Source: Saprospiraceae bacterium (lineage in GTDB: Bacteria > Bacteroidota > Bacteroidia > Chitinophagales > Saprospiraceae). From it: DNA of 5,272 bases. Shown here in pieces: positions 1 to 5,272 of this stretch. The stretch covers positions 1-5,272 of the forward strand of contig JALZVN010000093.1 of NCBI GenBank assembly GCA_023299965.1. The letters run 5' to 3'. Each line of letters begins with the position of its first letter. Position 1 is the stretch's first letter. The position numbers and the translations under genes were made by a program. The notes below the pieces were generated by a model that saw only the letters and a program-made list of their open reading frames with translations, was not told where the DNA came from and did no database searches.

Positions 1-225
1 AAAGCCAGAGACAAAAATATAGATATAGAAGGTGCTCAAGTAGAAGTCCTTAAGACTATGGCTTCCAATCCACGAAGAATCTCTAGACTAGACATCAAAA
101 TGACTATGCCAAAAAAATCCTATTCGGACAAAGACAAGAAAATATTAGAGCTTGCTACTAAAGCTTGCCCTGTGGGTAATAGTTTGCACTCTGATGTAGA
201 AGTAGTCACCGATATTGTCTGGTAA
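1..225 (+). CDS. OsmC-family peroxidase-like protein, 3' end only (partial)
   Basis: An open frame enters from the left edge in frame 1 and ends at TAA 223-225, giving the last 74 residues. The tail has the pattern of the OsmC/Ohr-like fold. A PRRISRLDI strand is followed by a short helix (SDKDKKILELATKA) and then CPVGNSLHSDVEVV, whose Cys (residue 56 of the fragment) fits the second conserved cysteine of the family. OsmC-family proteins are cytosolic thiol enzymes that reduce organic hydroperoxides, though several subgroups have no proven substrate. The first cysteine and the start lie outside the window, so subgroup (OsmC, Ohr or YhfA-like) cannot be decided. The stop is 4 bases before the aroA start, which suggests the two genes are co-transcribed. 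No shared pathway is implied. Confidence 0.8.
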   Translation, partial: KARDKNIDIEGAQVEVLKTMASNPRRISRLDIKMTMPKKSYSDKDKKILELATKACPVGNSLHSDVEVVTDIVW

Positions 226-229
226 ATAA

Positions 230-1471
230 ATGAAATATCGTGTAGCCTACCATAGTCAAAGCGAGCCTAAAATCATTACGCTCAATGGTTCCAAAAGTAT
301 CAGCAATAGAGCCTTGATTATTCAAGCCTTGTGCGGTAAACATTTTAAGATAGAAAATCTCTCTTCCGCCAAAGATACCACCACCTTACAAAATTTGCTA
401 AACAATATAAAGGATGGCTCTGAACTAGATGCGGGAGCAGCTGGAACTACCTTTAGGTTTCTAACTGCTTATCTAGCCCTTCATAAGGGAACTCAATTAT
501 TGACAGGTAGTAATCGCATGAAGCAACGTCCTATCGGTTTACTGGTAGATGCCTTGAGATCTATTGGGGCAAAAATTGACTATCTAGAAAAAGAAGGGTA
601 TCCTCCTTTGAAGATTTATCAAATAGATTATAATCAGGTTAAGCGAATTAGCCTTCCAGCTGATATAAGTAGCCAATTTATTTCTGCTCTAATGCTCATC
701 GCGCCAAGCCTGCCGCATGGTCTAGAAATCGAACTAGAAGGTGATATCGTGTCTCTACCATACTTATTAATGACCAAATCTATGATGTCTTATTTTGGGG
801 CAGATATCAATTATCAGAATAATATTTTTTCGATTAAGCCAGTGAAATATACTGCTAGATCATTTCAAGTAGAAGGTGACTGGTCCGCTGCTTCATATTA
901 TTACGCTATCGTCGCATTTGAAAAAATTGGATACCAACTAAGCTTAAAAAGCTTGCAGCAAGTCAGTGTACAAGGAGATCAAGCGATCGTAGACATAGGA
1001 AAACAGTTTGGGGTAAACACAAGATATGAGAACAATATGCTGATACTGCAAAAGGTAGAAACAGGACTTCCACCAAATTTTTCTTATGATTTTATTTTAT
1101 GTCCAGATCTAGCTCAAACCGTATCTATCATGATGGCTGGTCTAGGTATCAGAGGGACATTAAGTGGTCTTAAAACGCTACGCATCAAGGAAACCGATAG
1201 AATACTTGCACTGCAGCAGGAATTGAATAAAGTAGGCATCATTATTAAAGATAAGGGAATGATGGGCACTTTCTTCCAGAATGGACAGGTCAACCTAATC
1301 AGTACGCCTACTTTTGATACCTATGAAGATCATCGAATGGCTATGAGCCTAGCTTCATTGGGTATTATAGGTACGATAGAAGTAGAAGAACCTATGGTCG
1401 TGAATAAGTCTTACCCTAAATTTTGGGAAAATTTGCAAGATATTGGCTTTTCAATTGAAGCCGAATACTAA
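230..1471 (+). CDS. aroA: 3-phosphoshikimate 1-carboxyvinyltransferase (EPSP synthase)
   Basis: This cytosolic enzyme joins phosphoenolpyruvate to shikimate 3-phosphate, the sixth step of the shikimate pathway to chorismate and aromatic amino acids. The 413-residue length is close to the family norm. Visible motifs, matched from memory to E. coli AroA, are: the substrate loop with K22, S23 and R27; the PEP loop AGTTFR at 71-76; RMKQRPIG at 96-103; SSQF at 147-150; VEGDWSAAS at 214-222; catalytic-type D293; KETDR at 320-324; DHRMAM at 367-372; and K393 near the end. All expected catalytic positions seem present, so it should be active. The residue at the E. coli Pro101 position is Phe77 and the Asn94 position is Ala70. 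The start follows the osmC-like stop by 4 bases with no Shine-Dalgarno, which is normal in Bacteroidota. Its stop overlaps the convergent ompA-like stop. Confidence 0.96.
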   Translation: MKYRVAYHSQSEPKIITLNGSKSISNRALIIQALCGKHFKIENLSSAKDTTTLQNLLNNIKDGSELDAGAAGTTFRFLTAYLALHKGTQLLTGSNRMKQRPIGLLVDALRSIGAKIDYLEKEGYPPLKIYQIDYNQVKRISLPADISSQFISALMLIAPSLPHGLEIELEGDIVSLPYLLMTKSMMSYFGADINYQNNIFSIKPVKYTARSFQVEGDWSAASYYYAIVAFEKIGYQLSLKSLQQVSVQGDQAIVDIGKQFGVNTRYENNMLILQKVETGLPPNFSYDFILCPDLAQTVSIMMAGLGIRGTLSGLKTLRIKETDRILALQQELNKVGIIIKDKGMMGTFFQNGQVNLISTPTFDTYEDHRMAMSLASLGIIGTIEVEEPMVVNKSYPKFWENLQDIGFSIEAEY

Positions 1472-2901
1472 CTTCCGAGGTCGATTATTTTTATTTCAAC
1501 ACGCTGATTCTTCCTATTGGCATATTCTTTCCCACTATTTATAATAAGTTGTGTACGCCCATATCCCTTGGCTAACAGTTGTTTTTGAGCTATTCCCTTT
1601 TCAATTAAAAAACTTGCGACCGATTGTGCTCTTTTTTCAGATAAGAGGAGACAATATTTATCTGCGCAGTTCTTATTAGTATGCCCGCCAATCTCTATAG
1701 TAATATCTTTGTGGACTTTGAGAAAGTCTACAATTCTCAATAGGGTTTTTTCGTGAGTATCCTCTATTTCATAAACATCTTTGTTAAAAGATAGATTTTT
1801 GATTTCAAGTTTTTGATTTTTTCTAAGATCTATTCTCTTCACTCCCTCAAGCGTAAGCTCTTCTTTCTTATCTACCTGCACTGCTACTGTATTATCCTCC
1901 TTAGATTTCGCAGGAAGTTCTACAATCACTTTAGATTCTTTCATTTGGCGAATACTAGCGCTCGCTGTTCTCTGTCCTTCCGGATTTGAACCTTTAATAT
2001 CTATTTTGTTAATCCCTTTTTTTAAAGGAATTTCTGCAGTAATTTCTCCTGAAGCAATATCAAAATCAAAATCAGAATATCGCTTATTATTAAGCATAAA
2101 ATCGATATCGTCTTTATTAAATACATTTTGAAGCTTAGCCTTTACCTGGTAAGTGGTCTTTTCTGTTTCGCCTGATTTTTTTGGTGTGACAATATCGACT
2201 ATTGGTGGATCCATGCTGCATGGGATCGCTACTATATCCGATAGTTCATCGATCAGAATATGTCCATTATCAGGAAAAGGACTAGGAGTTTTATAAAATG
2301 CCTCTAGCATAATAAAATTCATTTCCTCTTTAGGCTCAAAACGAAAATCATACTTTTCCCATTCATTGTTTGTTATAATAGGTGACTCCGCTAACAATTC
2401 CGCCGGACTGCATTGATCTTTTGTCCCCCATATTCTGAGTACAATAGGTGTAGTATGATGGATAAATTCTAAATCAACATCATTTGCTCTTGCCTCCTCT
2501 ACTGCAATGCCTTCACCTCGTGCATTGCTTTTATAAGTTGGTGAGGCCGCAAGATGTGCACTAAAGGTATAGCATTGATTTGGTTGCAAAGGTTTTCTCA
2601 ATAATTGGGTAACACTTTCCCATGACTCGTTATCTCTTGCTACCATACCCAAATATGATCTTCCTTTATAAGGAGCCATTACGACATCGAAAAAGCCAGG
2701 CTGAAGGTCCACTGGAGATTCTTTTGCAAAGCGAAATTTTCCGCAATCTATCCATCCCGAAATATACCTAGCACTAAATTGAGGAGTACCTTCAAACCCT
2801 GGATTATCAATTTTGATAACCATGGTGGCATCCTTTTGAGCAATACTGATAAATGAGAAAAGGAGAAAAAATACAACCGCTTGCAATCTAAAAAACAGCA
2901 T
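1468..2901 (-). CDS. Secreted OmpA-family protein with N-terminal jelly-roll-like and Ig-like domains
   Basis: The 477-residue product starts with a signal peptide (residues 1-21, cut predicted in SIA|Q). Residues 30-228 begin NPGFEGTPQ, carry GWIDCG and QPGFFDV, and look like a beta-sandwich binding domain of the kind seen in many Bacteroidota surface proteins. Its ligand is unknown. Residues 233-320 resemble an Ig-like beta domain. Residues 368-472 are an OmpA C-terminal domain with IEIGGHTN (402-409), LLLSEKRAQSV (418-428), GYGR (446-449) and NRKNQRVEI (462-470). OmpA domains bind peptidoglycan in the periplasm, so the protein probably anchors an outer-membrane or surface structure to the wall. 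The usual Asp after GHT is Asn409, while the partner Arg424 is kept at the normal spacing of 15. C412 and C417 may form a disulfide. No lipobox and no N-terminal barrel are seen. Convergent with aroA. Confidence 0.88.
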   Translation of the reverse strand: MLFFRLQAVVFFLLFSFISIAQKDATMVIKIDNPGFEGTPQFSARYISGWIDCGKFRFAKESPVDLQPGFFDVVMAPYKGRSYLGMVARDNESWESVTQLLRKPLQPNQCYTFSAHLAASPTYKSNARGEGIAVEEARANDVDLEFIHHTTPIVLRIWGTKDQCSPAELLAESPIITNNEWEKYDFRFEPKEEMNFIMLEAFYKTPSPFPDNGHILIDELSDIVAIPCSMDPPIVDIVTPKKSGETEKTTYQVKAKLQNVFNKDDIDFMLNNKRYSDFDFDIASGEITAEIPLKKGINKIDIKGSNPEGQRTASASIRQMKESKVIVELPAKSKEDNTVAVQVDKKEELTLEGVKRIDLRKNQKLEIKNLSFNKDVYEIEDTHEKTLLRIVDFLKVHKDITIEIGGHTNKNCADKYCLLLSEKRAQSVASFLIEKGIAQKQLLAKGYGRTQLIINSGKEYANRKNQRVEIKIIDLGS

Positions 2902-2919
2902 ATCCTAAATTAGATAGTT

Positions 2920-2933
2920 TTACCAACTGGTAA
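2920..2933. repeat. Palindrome TTACCA-AC-TGGTAA near the ompA-like start
   Basis: Two perfect 6-base arms flank a 2-base centre, 19 to 32 bases upstream of the ompA-like ATG. The size and place would suit a dimeric regulator operator or a small hairpin in the mRNA leader. Arms of 6 bases in AT-rich DNA can occur by chance, and no second copy was seen in the window. Confidence 0.3.
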
Positions 2934-3017
2934 TAAATAATATTAATAGCATCTCAACTTGAAAAATCAAGCCTGGATGGTAGTAAATCAAACGTTGTCA
3001 ATATATATAAAGATATA

Positions 3018-3033
3018 TTGATAATGTTATCAA
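3018..3033. repeat. Palindrome TTGATAA-TG-TTATCAA
   Basis: Two perfect 7-base arms flank a 2-base centre, 48 bases after the barrel gene stop and about 117 bases before the ompA-like start. It could be an operator for the ompA-like gene or part of a weak 3' hairpin for the barrel mRNA. As a hairpin its 2-base loop is too tight, and no T run follows it on the - strand, so an operator is the better guess. Confidence 0.3.
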
Positions 3034-3080
3034 AATCTAAAAATAATCTAATCCTTGGAATTATCGAAAAAAAATAGTGT

Positions 3081-3917
3081 TTACCAGCGTTTTCCGAATT
3101 GGAAGCTGACGTATAAGTTAATGAAGAAAGGTCTATTATTAACATTTTCAGGTAGAACCTCTGTGACAACACCCGTCGAAGAAGTAAAAGAAGCTTCGTC
3201 AACCAATAAAGGGATATCACCAAAAAATATATCTGCTGCGATTCCTACTTCAATGGCCTTAACAAACTCATCGAAAGCACCCCAATCAAAATGCAATCCA
3301 CCATTAAAATGAAATCCAGGTCTTAATTGTATTTCACTTAAACCAGTGATAGCAGGTGCTGCGCCGTTTATTCTTTCAGGAGTAAGAAAACTAGCTGCGT
3401 TATCTCCAGTAAATCTTTCATTTCTGACTACTGGAGCAATACCTGGTTCATCACTTCTAATTTCTAGGTAATAAGGCTTTAGAAGCCCTAAGGTAAAACC
3501 ACCTTGGTAACTTGCTCCAATTGCTAATCCTTTTTTCCTTGCTTTTTCTGAATAATATCTCTTTATTCCATAACCTGCTCTTAACGTGTACAGATTGTTT
3601 TGCTTGCCAAAACTATAGGATCTTGCGCTTCTGCCCGTTCCCGTGATACCATCTCTATTTTTGAATTCTCTGTTGTGTTTAAGTTCTCCAATACCAAAGT
3701 GGTAGTAATGAGTACGGTAGTAGGTCTTGAGCTTACCAATATTAACACCGAGGCTCCAACCATTGCTAAAAAGCTTTAAATCAGCTGCCGCTTCTTTATC
3801 ATAAACAATCCCTTTATTACCATTATTCAATTCTTTAGGGTTAAACACCCCCGTCTGAGCCATTCCTGCTGTACAGAAAGCTAAACTAAAAAAGAGAATT
3901 TGGAATAATCTATTCAT
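3081..3917 (-). CDS. Outer-membrane beta-barrel protein of unknown function
   Basis: The 278-residue product has a signal peptide (1-20, cut predicted in GMA|Q). The mature part has alternating amphipathic strands rich in Gly, Tyr and Phe: 53-67 (GWSLGVNIGKLKTYY), 109-122, 129-153, 201-215, 219-233 and 264-278. The last strand ends SFQFGKRW, an aromatic end typical of proteins inserted by the BAM machinery. The start TYYRTHYYHF and ELKHNREFKN recall a common family of uncharacterised Bacteroidota barrels, but I cannot name a function. Residues 154-200 form a polar stretch that may be an outer loop. C15 lies in the signal peptide, but the preceding Phe rules out a lipobox. The start has no Shine-Dalgarno. 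It lies 189 bases after the sensor-like gene and probably has its own promoter. Confidence 0.82.
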   Translation of the reverse strand: MNRLFQILFFSLAFCTAGMAQTGVFNPKELNNGNKGIVYDKEAAADLKLFSNGWSLGVNIGKLKTYYRTHYYHFGIGELKHNREFKNRDGITGTGRSARSYSFGKQNNLYTLRAGYGIKRYYSEKARKKGLAIGASYQGGFTLGLLKPYYLEIRSDEPGIAPVVRNERFTGDNAASFLTPERINGAAPAITGLSEIQLRPGFHFNGGLHFDWGAFDEFVKAIEVGIAADIFFGDIPLLVDEASFTSSTGVVTEVLPENVNNRPFFINLYVSFQFGKRW

Positions 3918-4008
3918 GTGGAATATGCTTGATAAACGGTTACTTAACGATTAAGCTATTATTTTTATTAACAAAACTCATTAAGTAATAGTTGAATTAA
4001 AACCAACT

Positions 4009-4038
4009 AAAACTTAATATACTAATAATTAGCCACAA
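4009..4038 (-). promoter_or_regulatory. Candidate Bacteroidota-type promoter for the barrel gene
   Basis: On the - strand a TTG (4036-4038, within TTTTTG) is followed after 19 bases by TAAGTTTT (4009-4016). This is one base off the Bacteroidota -7 element TAnnTTTG, with a spacing at the long end of the usual range. It would give a leader of roughly 85 bases. A second near match, GAGTTTTG at 3971-3978, has no TTG at the right distance. In DNA this AT-rich such matches are frequent. Confidence 0.2.
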
Positions 4039-4066
4039 AAACAATGGTTATTAACATATAATACCA
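4036..4066 (-). terminator. Probable intrinsic terminator of the GTPase/sensor-like unit
   Basis: Reading the - strand, TGGTATTA (4059-4066) can pair with TAATAACCA (4045-4053) across a 5-base loop, giving 8 base pairs with one bulged base. The T-rich run TTGTTTTTG follows at once. It starts about 40 bases after the stop of the sensor-like gene. The stem is AT-rich and imperfect, so termination may be leaky and the barrel gene could be partly read through. Confidence 0.4.
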
Positions 4067-4106
4067 AATAAGATTCCATGTTTACATAAAACAAGAAATT
4101 TCAATA

Positions 4107-5165
4107 TTATTTATAAGGTAAAGTAATTGTTACTTCAAATCCGCAAGAATTATCGTCATATTTTGAAGTAATGATACCTTCAAGCATGGATACTAAGCTT
4201 TTCAGAATGGATAATTTTATGATGCGCTTAGAATGACAATTTCCTATATGTTTTTCATTATGTGCGCCTTCAACATATTTTAAAGAGAGTAAGGTAGAAG
4301 GACCAATGATACTCGAGAAGTTCAAAGTACGACTAATTTTTTCGTTCAACTCCGTCTTGTCTAAACACATAATTGACAAAATCTGATTCAAAACACTCTT
4401 ATTTATGTTTATTTTTTCAGGTACTGTGTCCTCGAAGCTTAAGAATAAGTTCTTCAAGGAAGTATGAGGGTCATTTGTGTTAAATAAGGAGTTCGTAAAT
4501 GCCCTTACATCGATCTCATTATCAGTCAGCTCTTTGGTTTGATCTAAAAAGAAATCAACCTCCTTGATTAAGGCTTCTAAGTGTCCTCTAAGAAAGTGTA
4601 AATCCATGTTTGATTCTCCCGTATTATCAGACATCAATTTGGGATCTCCAAATTTGTCTTGTAACAACTTTCGAATCAATTTTTCATTCTTACTCTTTTG
4701 TTCTTCTATATAGTTTGTCTGAAAAAAATTAGATGAATAGGCATTTTTCCTATTCTGTAGATCTTTTTGACGAAGGATAAATTGCTTTTGAATATCAAGC
4801 TCATTCTTGATTTGTTGGACTTTTACATATTCCTTATAAACGTCCGTATAATCAAATATCTCCCACAGAATATAGATTTTGTCCTTGATTATTTTTTTAG
4901 AAAAAGTGTAATCATAAAATCCTGGCAAACAAGCTAAGCTAGTCTGAATTTGGCTGAATGTTAATTTGTCAGCATCGCTAGACATAATATTATCAAACTC
5001 AGAAGCTAGAAAATGAAAGTGATCTCCTAGATCACAATCACGAAAATCACTTGTGTCAAAAACACTTTCGCAACTATCACAGATAAAACCATCAGAGTCC
5101 AACAATATAACTTGATGAAAACTTGCTTTATTTGGTAGAACCATATTTGTTAATGTGGCGCTCAT
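4107..5165 (-). CDS. PAS-like, degenerate histidine-kinase-like protein coupled to a small GTPase
   Basis: No signal peptide or membrane segment is seen, so this 352-residue protein is probably cytosolic. Residues 17-118 look like a PAS-type sensor: it opens VILLDSDGFICDSCESVF and closes with IYILWEIFDYTDVY, as PAS domains do. It includes a C29-x-x-C32 pair. Residues 110-172 are charged and helical, a likely dimer coiled coil. H190-F-L-R-G-H-L-E-A-L resembles both the kinase H box (HELRTPLNAI) and the Hpt motif (HxLKG). Residues 255-268 and 318-351 resemble the start and end of a HATPase_c domain (INKSVLNQIL; LSILKSLVSMLEG to FEVTITLPY). However, I see no N-box Asn, no DxGxG and no glycine lid, so ATP binding and kinase activity look lost. 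The ATG overlaps the GTPase TGA as ATGA, behind AAGGAA at 5171-5176. I infer a GTPase regulator or effector; the function is unproven. Confidence 0.75.
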   Translation of the reverse strand: MSATLTNMVLPNKASFHQVILLDSDGFICDSCESVFDTSDFRDCDLGDHFHFLASEFDNIMSSDADKLTFSQIQTSLACLPGFYDYTFSKKIIKDKIYILWEIFDYTDVYKEYVKVQQIKNELDIQKQFILRQKDLQNRKNAYSSNFFQTNYIEEQKSKNEKLIRKLLQDKFGDPKLMSDNTGESNMDLHFLRGHLEALIKEVDFFLDQTKELTDNEIDVRAFTNSLFNTNDPHTSLKNLFLSFEDTVPEKININKSVLNQILSIMCLDKTELNEKISRTLNFSSIIGPSTLLSLKYVEGAHNEKHIGNCHSKRIIKLSILKSLVSMLEGIITSKYDDNSCGFEVTITLPYK

Positions 5166-5272
5166 AGCATTTCCTTAGCCAAATCTAAAAAGAGTTCTTT
5201 TACGTTCTCTCCAGTTTTTGCACTTGTGGTACTATCTAGCGGTAGACTGATACTCTTCTGCACCTGAGTCAA
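5162..5272 (-). CDS. Rab/Ras-like small GTPase, C-terminal 36 residues (partial)
   Basis: The frame runs in from the right edge and stops at TGA 5162-5164. The visible sequence has a helix and strand (QVQKSISLPLDSTTSAK) leading into TSAKTGENVKELFLDLAKEML. SAK is the G5 guanine-base motif of Ras-superfamily GTPases, and TGENVKELF closely matches the Rab version, followed by the last helix. The protein ends right after this helix with no C-terminal Cys, so it lacks the prenylated tail of eukaryotic Rabs and any domain after the GTPase. G1 to G4 lie outside the window, so intactness and an N-terminal fusion cannot be judged. MglA is less likely from the G5 wording. The stop overlaps the next start by 4 bases, which implies coupled translation and a shared task. 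Confidence 0.75.
   Translation of the reverse strand: MTQVQKSISLPLDSTTSAKTGENVKELFLDLAKEML
5171..5176 (-). promoter_or_regulatory. Shine-Dalgarno-like site AAGGAA for the sensor-like gene
   Basis: AAGGAA lies inside the last codons of the GTPase gene, 5 bases before the ATG at 5165. It is the only well-spaced purine-rich site among the starts in this window. It supports that start and fits re-initiation after the overlapping stop. Confidence 0.45.

Larger units (their letters stand above)
2902..3080. other. AT-rich intergenic region upstream of the ompA-like gene
   Basis: These 179 bases separate the barrel gene stop from the ompA-like start. They contain an 8-base T run on the - strand just after the barrel stop (A run at 3067-3074) and two short perfect palindromes, at 3018-3033 and 2920-2933. 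A small 5-bp hairpin lies at 2958-2971 (CTTGA, 4 bases, TCAAG). No convincing Bacteroidota -33/-7 pair (TTG, then TAnnTTTG) could be placed, although the ompA-like gene probably needs its own promoter here. Overlapping open frames on either strand that run into the barrel gene look like shadows. Confidence 0.5.
3918..4106. other. AT-rich intergenic region between the barrel and sensor-like genes
   Basis: These 189 bases hold the probable terminator of the GTPase/sensor-like unit and, partly overlapping its T tract, a weak promoter candidate for the barrel gene. No small ORF with a credible start and protein-like composition was found, and no RNA gene. Confidence 0.5.

Noticed and set aside
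1457..1495. Terminator for aroA (GAAG/CTTC, then a T-rich stretch)
   Set aside because: The arms are 4 bases with an 11-base loop, and the T-rich stretch is interrupted; no stable hairpin results.
2934..3080. Bacteroidota promoter for the ompA-like gene
   Set aside because: Near matches such as AACGTTTG and TATCTTTA on the - strand lack a TTG at 17-20 bases, so no pair could be supported.
3067..3106. Terminator for the barrel gene (TTCC/GGAA hairpin, then 8 T on the - strand)
   Set aside because: The stem is only 4 bp, lies within the coding end, and is separated from the T run by about 20 bases. The T run alone is not enough.
2954..3223. 89-codon open frame on the - strand
   Set aside because: It overlaps the barrel gene in another frame and runs into intergenic AT-rich DNA; the Leu-rich product looks like a frame shadow. 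The barrel protein is complete to its terminal aromatic strand, so no frameshift is implied.
3055..3312. 85-codon open frame on the + strand
   Set aside because: It lies mostly antisense to the end of the barrel gene, has no family signal, and its composition mirrors the complementary strand.
3581..3763. 60-codon open frame on the - strand inside the barrel gene
   Set aside because: It is fully nested in a well-supported gene in a different frame, with no recognisable features.
3858..3917. Possible lipoprotein signal in the barrel protein (LAFC)
   Set aside because: The residue before Cys is Phe, which does not fit a lipobox, and a normal cleavage site GMA|Q follows.
1..5272. Mobile element, CRISPR array, tRNA or defence cassette
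   Set aside because: No transposase, terminal inverted repeats, regular direct repeats, cloverleaf or nuclease-like gene was seen on either strand.

Overview
The window is AT-rich chromosomal DNA, most likely from a member of the Bacteroidota. The evidence is signal peptides ending in A|Q, an outer-membrane barrel and an OmpA-like protein of the GHTN type, a shikimate enzyme with an AGTxFRFL loop, and mostly absent Shine-Dalgarno sites. A Saprospiria-like lineage is a guess, prompted by the Rab-like GTPase at the right edge. No mobile element, tRNA, rRNA or CRISPR array is visible.

Layout. At the left, on the + strand, the 3' end of an OsmC-family peroxidase-like gene (1-225) is followed after 4 bases by a complete aroA (230-1471, EPSP synthase). 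Everything to the right is on the - strand. An OmpA-family envelope protein (1468-2901) meets aroA tail to tail, and their stop codons overlap within CTAA. Next, reading in the - direction from the right edge, come the last 36 codons of a Rab/Ras-like small GTPase (5162-5272), a 352-residue signalling protein that starts inside the GTPase stop codon (4107-5165), and a secreted outer-membrane beta-barrel protein (3081-3917). The intergenic stretches at 3918-4106 and 2902-3080 are AT-rich. They hold a probable terminator, a weak promoter candidate and two short palindromes.

The most interesting part is the right end. A bacterial small GTPase with an almost canonical Rab G5 region (TSAKTGENVKELF) is translationally coupled to a protein with an N-terminal PAS-like region, a coiled coil, and a C-terminal half that looks like a decayed histidine kinase. 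The decayed part keeps an HxLR motif and a kinase-like terminal strand ending in TLPY, but shows no recognisable N, G1 or G2 box. I infer a two-gene switch in which the sensor-like protein acts as regulator or effector of the GTPase without ordinary kinase activity. The other genes look like housekeeping (aroA, osmC-like) and envelope genes without an obvious link to it.
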